Position numbers and translations under genes: made by a program. A stretch of DNA of 64,000 nucleotides from Hallerella sp963629575 (GTDB taxonomy: Bacteria; Fibrobacterota; Fibrobacteria; Fibrobacterales; Fibrobacteraceae), in the NCBI GenBank assembly GCA_963629575.1, contig CAVGIM010000001.1, forward strand, positions 62,001 to 126,000. The letters run 5' to 3'. Within the stretch, counting starts at the first letter, position 1. Every line of letters begins with the position of its first letter. The notes beneath the pieces are model-generated. The model did not search any database and was not told the DNA's origin. It saw only the letters and a program-made list of their open reading frames with translations. Shown in pieces: positions 1 to 8,113 of this stretch.

Positions 1-1
1 A

Positions 2-820
2 GAAGGTTATTCCCTGAAAAGGCAGCAGGCTGATTTTGCCGCGGAATTTATCGCGGACCGCTTTCGTTTGAAAGGTCCGGTCTTTACGCATTCCTCGGCG
101 TGTGCGTCGAGCGCGAGCGCATTTGCATCGGCAAGGAACTGGCTTTCTGCCGGTCTGTGCGATGCGGCGATCGTCGGCGGTGTCGATATTGCGTCCCTGA
201 TGGTCGTTCTCGGGTTCGATTCGCTCGAAGCGGTTTCCCTCTCTCCGACCAATCCTTTTAGCCGAAACCGGTCGGGACTTACCATTGGCGAAGCGGCGGC
301 GTTCTTTGTCGTTTCCTTGCGCAGAGGAAATGCGAAAGTCATGCTGACGGGAATCGGGGAAAGCGCGGATGCGGATCACGTGACGGCTCCGCGGGCAGAT
401 GGGGCAGGCGCCCGACTGGCAATGGAAAAGGCTCTTGCCGATGCGGGAATCTCTCCGCCGGACATCGATTACATCAACTTGCACGGGACAGGGACAAGGC
501 TGAACGATGCGATGGAAAGCGTCGCTGTGCACGAAGTGTTCGGAAACGGAATTCCGGCGAGTTCGACAAAGGGATTGACCGGACACACCCTGGGAGCTTC
601 TGGCGCTCTCGAAGCGGCCTTCTGCTGTCTTGCCCTTTCGGAGAGAAACGCAGAACGTCTTTTGCCTGTACATCGCTTTGACGGCGAGCGAGATCCCGCG
701 CTTCCCGAAATTCGCCTGGTATCGCCTGGCGAAAGCTCTCCCCGGCTGAAAACGTGCATGAGCAATTCATTCGGGTTTGGCGGATGCAACGTTTCGCTTG
801 TGCTGGAGAAAATCGAATGA
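2..820 (+). CDS. Beta-ketoacyl-ACP synthase, aryl-polyene type (5' end outside window)
   Basis: Condensing enzyme expected to extend an acyl-ACP chain with malonyl-ACP in the cytoplasm. The frame is open from base 2, so the N-terminus lies upstream of the window; an internal TTG at 68 is not a credible start. The active-site Cys is seen in SSACASSAS (codon 101-103), followed by the two catalytic His motifs HGTGTRLND and TGHTLGAS and the C-terminal FGFGGCN loop. It overlaps the dehydratase gene by ATGA. The dehydratase, ketoreductase and second ketosynthase that follow are the standard set of aryl polyene/flexirubin-like pigment clusters, which sets its likely role apart from housekeeping FabF. 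Confidence 0.85.
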   Translation, partial: EGYSLKRQQADFAAEFIADRFRLKGPVFTHSSACASSASAFASARNWLSAGLCDAAIVGGVDIASLMVVLGFDSLEAVSLSPTNPFSRNRSGLTIGEAAAFFVVSLRRGNAKVMLTGIGESADADHVTAPRADGAGARLAMEKALADAGISPPDIDYINLHGTGTRLNDAMESVAVHEVFGNGIPASSTKGLTGHTLGASGALEAAFCCLALSERNAERLLPVHRFDGERDPALPEIRLVSPGESSPRLKTCMSNSFGFGGCNVSLVLEKIE

Positions 821-1281
821 CAGAGTTTGACACGCGGGAAAAGTTGTCTCGCCTGGTTCCTCATCGGGGAAAGATGCTCCTGCTCGACAGAATCGTTTCC
901 GCCGATCTCGAACAGGTGCAGATAGCGACGGAAGTCGATATCTCGGATCGGTGCATGTTCTTTGCGGAATCCCTTGGCGGCGTTCCGGTCTGGATTGCGT
1001 TTGAATATATGGCGCAAAGCGTTTCTGCCTTGACCGGGCTTTTTGGAATCCGTACAGGCACGCCTCCGCGGATGGGATTTATCTTGAGCGTAACGAATTT
1101 TTGTGCGGAAGAATCCGTGTTCCTGCAAGGAACGACGGTACGCCTCGAAGTTCGGCAAACGTTGCGTGTCGATATGACCGTTACGTTCGAAGGGAAGGTT
1201 CTTGTCGGCGGAAAAGTCATCGCCAAGGCGACAATCAACGCTTGCGAAGTCGATGACCCGAAAAAAGTTCTAGGAGTATAA
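817..1281 (+). CDS. 3-hydroxyacyl-ACP dehydratase, ApeP-like hotdog protein
   Basis: Predicted to dehydrate 3-hydroxyacyl-ACP intermediates to give the conjugated double bonds of an aryl polyene. The 154-residue product opens with LSRLVPHRGKMLLLDRI, which resembles the start of ApeP/FabZ-like hotdog dehydratases, and contains a hotdog helix (VWIAFEYMAQSVSAL). The ATG at 817 overlaps the stop of the preceding ketosynthase (ATGA), so an earlier in-frame ATG at 754 inside that gene is rejected. It is followed one base later by the ketoreductase gene, consistent with one operon and translational coupling. Confidence 0.8.
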   Translation: MTEFDTREKLSRLVPHRGKMLLLDRIVSADLEQVQIATEVDISDRCMFFAESLGGVPVWIAFEYMAQSVSALTGLFGIRTGTPPRMGFILSVTNFCAEESVFLQGTTVRLEVRQTLRVDMTVTFEGKVLVGGKVIAKATINACEVDDPKKVLGV

Positions 1282-1282
1282 C

Positions 1283-2002
1283 ATGGAAAGCGAAAAACGC
1301 GTCTTGGTGACCGGAGCGAGCGGAGGAATCGGACTCGCTATCGTTCAGAATCTACTGGAAGCCGGTTACCGCGTCGTTGCGCACTGCAATCGCCATGCGG
1401 AATCGCTGAAACCGCTAGAAGAACGGTTCTCGAACCGCTTGGGCATTGTGCAGTTCGACGTGAGCGATCGAGAAAGCTGCAAGGAAACTATCGAAAAGGA
1501 CATTGCGGAAAACGGCGTCTATTACGGGGTTGTCCTTTCTTCGGGAATTTGTCGCGATGCGGCGTTTCCGGCAATGTCCGATGATTACTGGGACAAGGTA
1601 ATCGACGTGAACCTGGACAGCTTTTACAACGTGCTGAAACCGATTGTCATGCCGATGTGCCGCAAGCGCCAAGGACGCATCGTGACGATTTCTTCGGTTT
1701 CGGGAGTGATCGGAAACCGAGGGCAGGTCAATTATAGCGCAAGCAAGGCCGGTCTTATCGGAGCGACCAAGGCCCTCGCCACGGAACTCGCCAGCCGAAA
1801 CATCACGGTGAACAGCATCGCGCCCGGCGTAATCGAAACGGAAATGATTCGGAACGCTCCACTAGACATGATCTTGCCGTCGATTCCGATGCGCCGTGTC
1901 GGAAGGCCCGAAGAAGTCGCGGCGACCGTCGCTTTTCTGCTTTCGGACGGAGCCGCCTACATCACCCGTCAAGTTATTTCTGTCAACGGAGGTCTTGCGT
2001 GA
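1283..2002 (+). CDS. 3-oxoacyl-ACP reductase (FabG-like SDR) of the polyene cluster
   Basis: NAD(P)H-dependent ketoreductase of the short-chain dehydrogenase family, reducing 3-oxoacyl-ACP between the ketosynthase and dehydratase steps. The 239-residue protein has the Rossmann glycine motif TGASGGIG near residue 10, the catalytic Tyr/Lys in YSASKAG (Y151, K155) with an upstream Ser in ISSVSG, and the usual INVNGG-like C-terminus (ISVNGGLA). Length is normal for FabG. It begins one base after the dehydratase gene and its stop overlaps the GTG start of the next ketosynthase. Confidence 0.88.
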   Translation: MESEKRVLVTGASGGIGLAIVQNLLEAGYRVVAHCNRHAESLKPLEERFSNRLGIVQFDVSDRESCKETIEKDIAENGVYYGVVLSSGICRDAAFPAMSDDYWDKVIDVNLDSFYNVLKPIVMPMCRKRQGRIVTISSVSGVIGNRGQVNYSASKAGLIGATKALATELASRNITVNSIAPGVIETEMIRNAPLDMILPSIPMRRVGRPEEVAATVAFLLSDGAAYITRQVISVNGGLA

Positions 2003-3225
2003 AACGCCGAGTTGTCGTAACGGGAGGTTCTTGCATTTCGTCGCTTGGAATGGAATCGGAGGAAATCTTTTCCAATCTGCACTTGCTGAAAAATCGCATC
2101 GTGCGGATGGACGATTGGGAAAAGTTCACGCAAATGAACACAAGGCTTGCCGGGCCGATCACGTATCCGCTTCCGGAATATCCGCGGAAAAAGGCCCGGG
2201 GCATGGGGCGCGTTGCGCATTTGGCGCTTGCGTCTGCGGAAAAGGCTCTTTCTCTTGCCGGAATCGACTTGAACGATCCGATTCTAAAATCGGGAAGAGT
2301 CGGGGTCGCCTATGGTTCTTCGAGCGGCAGCTTCGACGCTCTGATCGATTTCGTCTCGATGCTTCAAGACAGCCAATCCAACGGTATCACGGCGACATCC
2401 TATATCCGTTCGATGCCGCAGACTTGCGCGGTAAACATCAGCGTATTGCTCGGGCTGACAGGACGCCTGATTACGACGAATACGGCTTGCACGGCGGGGA
2501 GTCTTTCCATCGGCTATGCGTTTGAAGCGATACAGAACGGGGCGCAGGACATGATGCTTGCCGGTGGCGCGGAAGAGCTCAATCCGACGGAATCCGCCGT
2601 GTTCGATACGCTTTTTGCGACGAGCGTCAAGAACGACACGCCGGAGCTTACCCCGGCATCCTATGACCGAGACCGGGACGGACTTGTCATTGGCGAAGGC
2701 GCGGGAACTCTTGTACTGGAAGAGATGGAGTGCGCAAAGGCGCGCGGAGCGAAAATCTACGCGGAACTGGTCGGGTTCGGGACGAATACGGACGGCGATC
2801 ACATTACGCAGCCTAAAAAGGAAACGATGCAGCTGGCTCTCGAAATGGCGATGCGAAATGCGGGAGTTTCCCCGGAACAGATAGGCTATGTCAATGGGCA
2901 TGGAACGGCGACAAGGCGCGGCGATGTCGCCGAGACGATTGCGACGTATTGCGCCCTAAAGAATCGGGCGGTTCCCATCAGCAGCCTGAAAAGCTACATC
3001 GGCCATACGCTCGGAGCGTGCGGAGCCATCGAAGCGTGGCTTTCCATCTTGATGATGAACCGGAAATGGTTCTCGCCAAACCTCAATCTGAAAAATGTCG
3101 ATCCGGAATGCGCTCCGCTTGACTACATCACGGGAAGCGGTCGCGAAATGGACATCGAATACCTGATGTCGAACAATTTCGCCTTTGGCGGAATCAATAC
3201 TTCGCTGATTTTTCGGAAAGTCTAG
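1999..3225 (+). CDS. Beta-ketoacyl-ACP synthase II-like, second condensing enzyme of the polyene cluster
   Basis: A 408-residue FabF-type condensing enzyme. The catalytic triad is complete: Cys164 in NTACTAGS, His301 in NGHGTA and His336 in IGHTLGA. The start is a GTG at 1999 that overlaps the ketoreductase stop (GTGA). It is last in the + strand operon and its final 32 bases overlap the end of a convergent acyltransferase gene. In aryl polyene clusters two or more ketosynthases act with a chain-length-factor-like partner; the candidate for that partner is on the other strand at 4023-4622. Confidence 0.87.
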   Translation: MKRRVVVTGGSCISSLGMESEEIFSNLHLLKNRIVRMDDWEKFTQMNTRLAGPITYPLPEYPRKKARGMGRVAHLALASAEKALSLAGIDLNDPILKSGRVGVAYGSSSGSFDALIDFVSMLQDSQSNGITATSYIRSMPQTCAVNISVLLGLTGRLITTNTACTAGSLSIGYAFEAIQNGAQDMMLAGGAEELNPTESAVFDTLFATSVKNDTPELTPASYDRDRDGLVIGEGAGTLVLEEMECAKARGAKIYAELVGFGTNTDGDHITQPKKETMQLALEMAMRNAGVSPEQIGYVNGHGTATRRGDVAETIATYCALKNRAVPISSLKSYIGHTLGACGAIEAWLSILMMNRKWFSPNLNLKNVDPECAPLDYITGSGREMDIEYLMSNNFAFGGINTSLIFRKV

Positions 3226-4021
3226 AAAGCGGATTTTCCGGATCCCTGTCGCGTCGGTTTTCCAGCGTTTCCCGCATTTCTTCGGTGAGATAGATGACCG
3301 CCGCGGAATGGGGAAGCGCTTCGAATTTCCGGATGGGAATCGGATTCAGAACTTCGATGCGGTAGTGGTAGCGTTCCGTCGGATGCGTGGAAAGAAACGC
3401 GTCGTGCTTGCGAATGCCGATTTTCTCGTTTCCGCCGATGTATATCGGTAAAACGTCGCATTGGGCGTGGAGCGCGAAGCGGGCTGCGCCTTTTTTAAAA
3501 TCCATCAGCTTGCCGGGAATGGTGCGTGTGCCTTCGGGAAAGACGATGAGCGGGGTTTTCGACCGGATGCTCCGCGTCGATCTTTCGAGCTGTTCGTGGA
3601 AGGGCAGAGAATTCGGAATATAGAGCGCGCGCACGATTTTTCGGACAAAGGGCGTGTCGGCGAGAGTTCCCTTGACGATGCAGTTTGCGCTCGGAACAAT
3701 CGACAGAAGAATGACAACGTCTAGAAATGACGGGTGGTTGGCGACGATGACGCCTGGAGAAAACCTTGAAATCTTGGCGGAATTCTCGACATGGAGAGTG
3801 AGCACTCCGAGAAGTCGCATTTCCCAGACAAAGATTTTGAAATAGACGTGTACGGTTTTCCGGGCAAGGCTCTGAAAACGCTTTTTGGAAAATCCCGAAA
3901 GGATGAATAGCAAGGGGAATCCGAGCGACGAAAAAAACGGGCTGCAGACTCCAAAGGAAAAGTACGAAAAAGCCTTGGCGAAAAGGCGGTAGAAATAGGC
4001 GACTTTTCGAAAGACAAACAT
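3194..4021 (-). CDS. 1-acylglycerol-3-phosphate O-acyltransferase-like protein (PlsC family)
   Basis: Membrane-associated acyltransferase of the LPLAT family, 275 residues. It carries the H-X4-D catalytic motif in ANHPSFLDVV and the FPEGTR substrate motif in VFPEGTRTIPGK. The N-terminal third is hydrophobic (FGVCSPFFSSLGFPLLFI), giving a likely membrane anchor. PlsC-like acyltransferases are regular members of aryl polyene clusters, where one is thought to transfer the polyene acyl chain to a lipid carrier. The gene starts one base after the upstream chain-length-factor gene, so this is the last gene of a minus-strand operon. A general phospholipid role cannot be excluded. Confidence 0.82.
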   Translation of the reverse strand: MFVFRKVAYFYRLFAKAFSYFSFGVCSPFFSSLGFPLLFILSGFSKKRFQSLARKTVHVYFKIFVWEMRLLGVLTLHVENSAKISRFSPGVIVANHPSFLDVVILLSIVPSANCIVKGTLADTPFVRKIVRALYIPNSLPFHEQLERSTRSIRSKTPLIVFPEGTRTIPGKLMDFKKGAARFALHAQCDVLPIYIGGNEKIGIRKHDAFLSTHPTERYHYRIEVLNPIPIRKFEALPHSAAVIYLTEEMRETLENRRDRDPENPLSRLSEKSAKY

Positions 4022-4022
4022 T

Positions 4023-4622
4023 CTAGAGATAATGTTCTAGAAAGTACAGGGCTTGTTCGGCGGCTGTCCTTTTTTCGGGAAGGGGCGAAAGCTCGAGCTC
4101 GCAGACGGAATCCGCCGGTTCCGTGGAAAGCCGCAGGGCCAAGGCGCATACCGGATTCGGGTAGGGGCAAATTTCGCGGTAGGTCTCGGGAATGCGCTCG
4201 TCGGCAAAGACAAAGATCCTCTCGGATTCCTTTCCGGACAAAAGCGGACTTGCCGCTTCTCTCAATCCGTCTTCAAAGGAACGGTTTCCGGAAAATATCG
4301 CGCTGTATCCCGTCATGTTGTTTTCGATGATCGAAGCGGCGGCGATTGGGGCGTTGAATACGGACAGGCTAAATTTTGCGGGAGAGACTTCGCCGGAATC
4401 CAGAATGCCGGAAGAGATTTGAAATTGCCGCTGTATTTCGCCGAATTCCGAGGCGAATGTCATCGGCGCCGGGGAAAACCCGTCGGAAACGTCATGGGCG
4501 ACATAGGTCACCATTTTGGAAAGATCGCTGAGACGCCTGCGAAAAAGCATCGGGACGAACGACAGCTTGGGCATGTTCCTTTCGTCGGTCCAGGCGGAAT
4601 ATCTTTGTATGAACAGGCTCAT
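4023..4622 (-). CDS. Beta-ketoacyl synthase N-terminal-like protein, chain-length-factor type
   Basis: The start at 4622 overlaps the stop of the methyltransferase gene (ATGA), giving a 199-residue protein that begins MSLFIQRYSAW. It resembles the short ketoacyl-synthase-like proteins of aryl polyene clusters: NMTGYSAIFSGNRSFEDGL and AAASIIENN look like a degenerate thiolase fold. No catalytic Cys-His-His set is visible, so it is probably a structural or chain-length partner of the ketosynthases rather than an enzyme. A longer open frame extends upstream to 5153, but that stretch is only a shadow of the methyltransferase gene. Confidence 0.65.
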   Translation of the reverse strand: MSLFIQRYSAWTDERNMPKLSFVPMLFRRRLSDLSKMVTYVAHDVSDGFSPAPMTFASEFGEIQRQFQISSGILDSGEVSPAKFSLSVFNAPIAAASIIENNMTGYSAIFSGNRSFEDGLREAASPLLSGKESERIFVFADERIPETYREICPYPNPVCALALRLSTEPADSVCELELSPLPEKRTAAEQALYFLEHYL

Positions 4623-5710
4623 CTTTTTTGAAAGCGGAATAGCGTGTAGCAGTTGATCCCCAGCTGGTGGTGGACTTCCTTCAGTTCCAGCCCTCCGGCC
4701 TCGATGGCGCTTTTCAGCTCCTCGTAGCGATACATCTTGCTGTTGCCGTTTGCGATGCACGTGAAATAGAGCGATGTCGCTTGCAGGGAATAGGCGGCCG
4801 CTTCGAAACGCTGTCGGTCCCAGATAGGTTCGAGTACATAGACGTCCGCGCTTCTGCTTATCGAACGGGAAATCTTTTCCGTGATTTCGGTGATTTGGGA
4901 AAGCGAGAAGCAATCCAGGAACTGGCTCATCCAAACGCAATCGGCTCCGTCCGGAAACTCGGTCTCCTTGTCGAGGACGTTGCAGGAAATCGTGGATATG
5001 CGGTCTTCGAACCCGGCCTTCTTCGCGTTTTCCTGGGCGACTGCGGTTTGCCCCGGAAGGTCGATGATGGAAACGTGGACTTCGGGACTGTGCTTGCAGC
5101 AGGCGATGGCCCACTTGGCCGTGTTGCCGCCGATGTCGAAAAGTTTTTGGCAAGGTCTCGAAAAGACGATAGGGAGCGCTTCGGGAAATGCCAGATCCGA
5201 ATAGAAGTGGTCAAAGCCGAACCAGCTTTTCTTGAACTGTTCGCTTGTCCTGGAAAGTCCTTCATAGACGGTTTTCCAGTTTCCGAAATGCGTTAGTCCC
5301 TTGGGAGCCCCGCTCCGGATCGATTCCTGCAGATCGCTTGCGCCGACATAGCAGACATCGCTCGAAAAGTCCATGTTCACCCGGGTCATTTCGTCGGCGA
5401 GGACAAAGTATCCGATTTTTCCGAGCGTGTAGGCGGGTTCTTTTTCGGGACAATCCTTTTTTAGCTTGAGAATTCCCATTCCAAGACCCATTTCGGCGAG
5501 AACGCCGACTCCGTATTCCGAAAGGTGCAGTCTGTCCGCGATTTCCCGGACGGTGATTCCCGATTTGCGGAATTGGCTGACGGTTTCCAGAATGCCAAGA
5601 TCGCGCAGGGCTTTTGCCGCATGGAAAGAAAGCGGGGAAAAGGCGATTTTCTGGGCTTCGAATTTCGCCTCTACGGCGTCGATGTCGTCGTGAAAATAAT
5701 TGTCGAACAT
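4619..5710 (-). CDS. Class I SAM-dependent methyltransferase, plant-OMT/CrtF-like
   Basis: Putative O- or C-methyltransferase that could decorate the aryl head group of the polyene. The 363-residue product has an N-terminal winged-helix/dimerisation region (VREIADRLHLSEYGVGVLAE) and a C-terminal Rossmann fold with the SAM motif KLFDIGGNTAKWAI, the IDLPGQ acidic end of strand 2 and DCVWMSQFLDCFS. Start chosen at 5710 because GGAGAA lies six bases upstream; an earlier start at 5788 would run into lysC. It sits 19 bases after lysC on the same strand and overlaps the next gene by ATGA. Confidence 0.75.
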   Translation of the reverse strand: MFDNYFHDDIDAVEAKFEAQKIAFSPLSFHAAKALRDLGILETVSQFRKSGITVREIADRLHLSEYGVGVLAEMGLGMGILKLKKDCPEKEPAYTLGKIGYFVLADEMTRVNMDFSSDVCYVGASDLQESIRSGAPKGLTHFGNWKTVYEGLSRTSEQFKKSWFGFDHFYSDLAFPEALPIVFSRPCQKLFDIGGNTAKWAIACCKHSPEVHVSIIDLPGQTAVAQENAKKAGFEDRISTISCNVLDKETEFPDGADCVWMSQFLDCFSLSQITEITEKISRSISRSADVYVLEPIWDRQRFEAAAYSLQATSLYFTCIANGNSKMYRYEELKSAIEAGGLELKEVHHQLGINCYTLFRFQKR

Positions 5711-5729
5711 GAAATTCTCCGCGCGATTC

Positions 5730-7052
5730 TTACCGAATGAATGCGGAATAGATAGCCTGGATTGTGCTTTCCATGTTCTCCTCGTCAACGCCTACCAGGA
5801 TGTTTATCTGCGAGGAACCCTGGTCGATGATGCGGATGTTGATTTCCTTTTCCGCCAGGGCGGTGAAAAGCTTTGCCGCGATGCCGACCTTGTTCGTCAT
5901 GCCGTGACCGACCGTCGCGACAAGGCTTATCCCCGGAAAGACCTTGACTCTATCCGGGTGCATCTGCAACAGGATGTCTTCCATGACGGCGTCCTGGACC
6001 GCTTCGAGCGACTTGGTGTCGACGACAATGCTCATGGAGTCGATGCCGCTCGGGCTGAGTTCGTAGGAAAGTCCTTCGCTCTCGAGAATGGCGAGCACGC
6101 GGCGCCCAAAGCCGATTTCCTTGTTCATCATGCTCTTTTCGATGTAGATCATCGAGAAGCCCTTGCGACCGGCTATTCCCGTGATGGGGCATTCCGTCTT
6201 GTCGGGAGTCGGGCCGATGATGGTTCCCGCATCTTCGGGGCGGTTCGTGTTGCGGATGTTGATGGGAATGTTCTTGGCGCGGCACGGGGCGATGGATTCG
6301 TCATGCAGAACGCTTGCGCCGGAGTAGGAAAGTTCGCGGATTTCCCGATAGCTGACATAGCTGATGGGCTTTGGATCCTGGACAATGCGCGGATCCGTCA
6401 TCAGCATTCCGGAAACGTCTGTCCAGTTTTCATAGACCACCGCGTTGATGCCGTTGGCGAGAACCGCACCCGAAATGTCCGATCCGCCGCGAGAGAACGT
6501 CTTGACCTGCTTGCGCGGACCTTTGCCGTAGAATCCCGGGACGACAAAGAGCTGGTTTTCGTCGGAAAGCGTCTGGGCGATTGTTTCGTAGCTCTGGGGC
6601 GTGATGCGGTAGCGTTCGTCAAAGGCGATGAGCTCATAGGAATCGACGAATCTTGCGCCGAGATATTCCGCCATCAGCCGTGCGCAGAGAAATTCTCCGC
6701 GGGAAACCAGAAAGTCGATGGTGACCGTTCCGTCGTTCGCCTTGAGGCGCGCTTCGAGCTCCGCCAGATCGTCGCCGATTTTCGTTTCGAGGCCCAGGTC
6801 CCTTGCTATATCGAGGTAGCGGTCGCGAATCATGTTCCACGGTGTCGAAAAATCCAGCCCCTTGGAGGCGAGATCGTAAGTCGTGTAGAGCAGATCGGTC
6901 AGCTTCGTCTCCTTCGGGTTGCGCTTTCCCGGAGCGGAAACGACGACGACCTTTCGCCGGGAATCCGCGTTGATGATTGCCTTGACCTTTTGAAATTGCT
7001 TCGCTTCGGCTACGGAACTCCCGCCAAATTTGCAAACAATGCGATCTGCCAT
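5730..7052 (-). CDS. lysC: Aspartate kinase (monofunctional)
   Basis: Phosphorylates L-aspartate, the first step towards lysine/diaminopimelate, threonine and methionine. The 440-residue protein starts MADRIVCKFGGSSVA, carrying the KFGGSSV signature, has the catalytic-domain segments FLVSRGEF and FSRGGSDISG, and ends with two ACT-like regulatory segments (VATVGHGMTNKVGIAAKLFTAL and INIRIIDQGSSQINILVG), which suggests feedback control by lysine or threonine. Start at 7052 is supported by GGAT eight bases upstream; a TTG/ATG further up at 7100 lies in a T-rich leader. It is divergent from the sigma-54 activator gene. Confidence 0.95.
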   Translation of the reverse strand: MADRIVCKFGGSSVAEAKQFQKVKAIINADSRRKVVVVSAPGKRNPKETKLTDLLYTTYDLASKGLDFSTPWNMIRDRYLDIARDLGLETKIGDDLAELEARLKANDGTVTIDFLVSRGEFLCARLMAEYLGARFVDSYELIAFDERYRITPQSYETIAQTLSDENQLFVVPGFYGKGPRKQVKTFSRGGSDISGAVLANGINAVVYENWTDVSGMLMTDPRIVQDPKPISYVSYREIRELSYSGASVLHDESIAPCRAKNIPINIRNTNRPEDAGTIIGPTPDKTECPITGIAGRKGFSMIYIEKSMMNKEIGFGRRVLAILESEGLSYELSPSGIDSMSIVVDTKSLEAVQDAVMEDILLQMHPDRVKVFPGISLVATVGHGMTNKVGIAAKLFTALAEKEINIRIIDQGSSQINILVGVDEENMESTIQAIYSAFIR

Positions 7053-7171
7053 TGGAATATCCTTTTTGTAAAAAAAAGAAGTTTCTGTAAAAAATAGCAA
7101 TCATTGGTAGATTTTTTGACGCGAAAAGCGTTATGGAGGATAGGGAAGTTTACACGCTTTGAGGAAAAACG

Positions 7172-8071
7172 ATGAACGAATCAAAAAGTCTTCTGGATCT
7201 CGCTTCGCGCTCGACGGTTCCTGTCCTGATTTGTGGCGAATCGGGAACGGGAAAGGAGGTGATGGCGCGCCGGCTTCACGCGCAGAGCGAACGCTCGAAG
7301 GGTGCCTTTGTCGCGGTAAATTGCGGAGCGATCAGTCCGGGCCTCGTGGAAAGCCTGCTCGAAGGCTCTTGCCGCGGAGCCTATACGGGCGCGGTATCGA
7401 ACCAGATAGGTCTTGTGCGCGCCGCGGACCATGGAACGCTGTTTCTCGATGAAATCGGGGAGCTTCCCCTTGAAAGCCAGACGCGCCTCTTGCGGATTCT
7501 GCAGGAACGCGCGGTGATGCCGGTCGGGGCGCAGCGGAGCGTTCCCGTGGATTTTCGGCTGGTTTGCGCGACGCACCGGAATTTGCAGTCGGCGGTCAAG
7601 GCAGGGCGCTTTCGCGAAGACCTGTTCTTTCGCCTGAACGTCTTTCCTATCCATCTGTTGCCGCTCCGGGAACGGCTCGACGAATTGCGGAGCATTGCCG
7701 CGGAACTTTGGCGCGACCTTTCTTCTCGTCCTCTTTCTTTCGAAGAAATGCAAAGCCTTTGCCGCTTTCCATGGCCGGGAAACGTTCGACAGCTCAAGAA
7801 TGTCCTGGAGCGTTTCCAGCTCCTGCAAAGCCTTGGAAGGACGCTCGACGATGTCCTTGCCGCGGAACCCTGGGATTTGCACCCTGTTCGGGAAATCGGA
7901 GTTCGGGAACGCCGCTACCGTTACGGGAACGTGCCTTCCTGGAAGCGCATTCGCGAAGCGATGGAGGAAGCCCAGGACAACAAGTCTCGCGCGGCCCGGA
8001 TCCTGGGTATAAGCCGTGGCTCTCTCTGTTATCAGCTAAGGAAAAATTCCCTAGGCGCAAAGCCTTCGTAA
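7172..8071 (+). CDS. Sigma-54-dependent transcriptional activator without N-terminal sensor domain
   Basis: Bacterial enhancer-binding protein, 299 residues, that would remodel sigma-54 RNA polymerase using ATP. The AAA+ core begins almost at residue 1: Walker A GESGTGKE, sigma-54-contact loop GAYTGA (Tyr in place of the usual Phe), Walker B GTLFLDEIGELPL, arginine-finger region FREDLFFRLNV, then FPWPGNVRQL. The C-terminal Fis-type helix-turn-helix is in KSRAARILGISRGSLCYQL. No receiver, GAF or PAS domain precedes it, so activity is probably set by expression level or a partner protein. GAGG lies eight bases before the ATG. The gene lies just upstream of pta, which may or may not be a target. 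Confidence 0.88.
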   Translation: MNESKSLLDLASRSTVPVLICGESGTGKEVMARRLHAQSERSKGAFVAVNCGAISPGLVESLLEGSCRGAYTGAVSNQIGLVRAADHGTLFLDEIGELPLESQTRLLRILQERAVMPVGAQRSVPVDFRLVCATHRNLQSAVKAGRFREDLFFRLNVFPIHLLPLRERLDELRSIAAELWRDLSSRPLSFEEMQSLCRFPWPGNVRQLKNVLERFQLLQSLGRTLDDVLAAEPWDLHPVREIGVRERRYRYGNVPSWKRIREAMEEAQDNKSRAARILGISRGSLCYQLRKNSLGAKPS

Positions 8072-8113
8072 ATGCTATTTTATGAACGCTCGTATTTGAA
8101 ATGGAGTTCAAAG

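Noticed and set aside
5700..7097. 465-codon open frame antisense to lysC
   Set aside because: Composition artefact (Asp/Val/Arg rich) over a certain gene.
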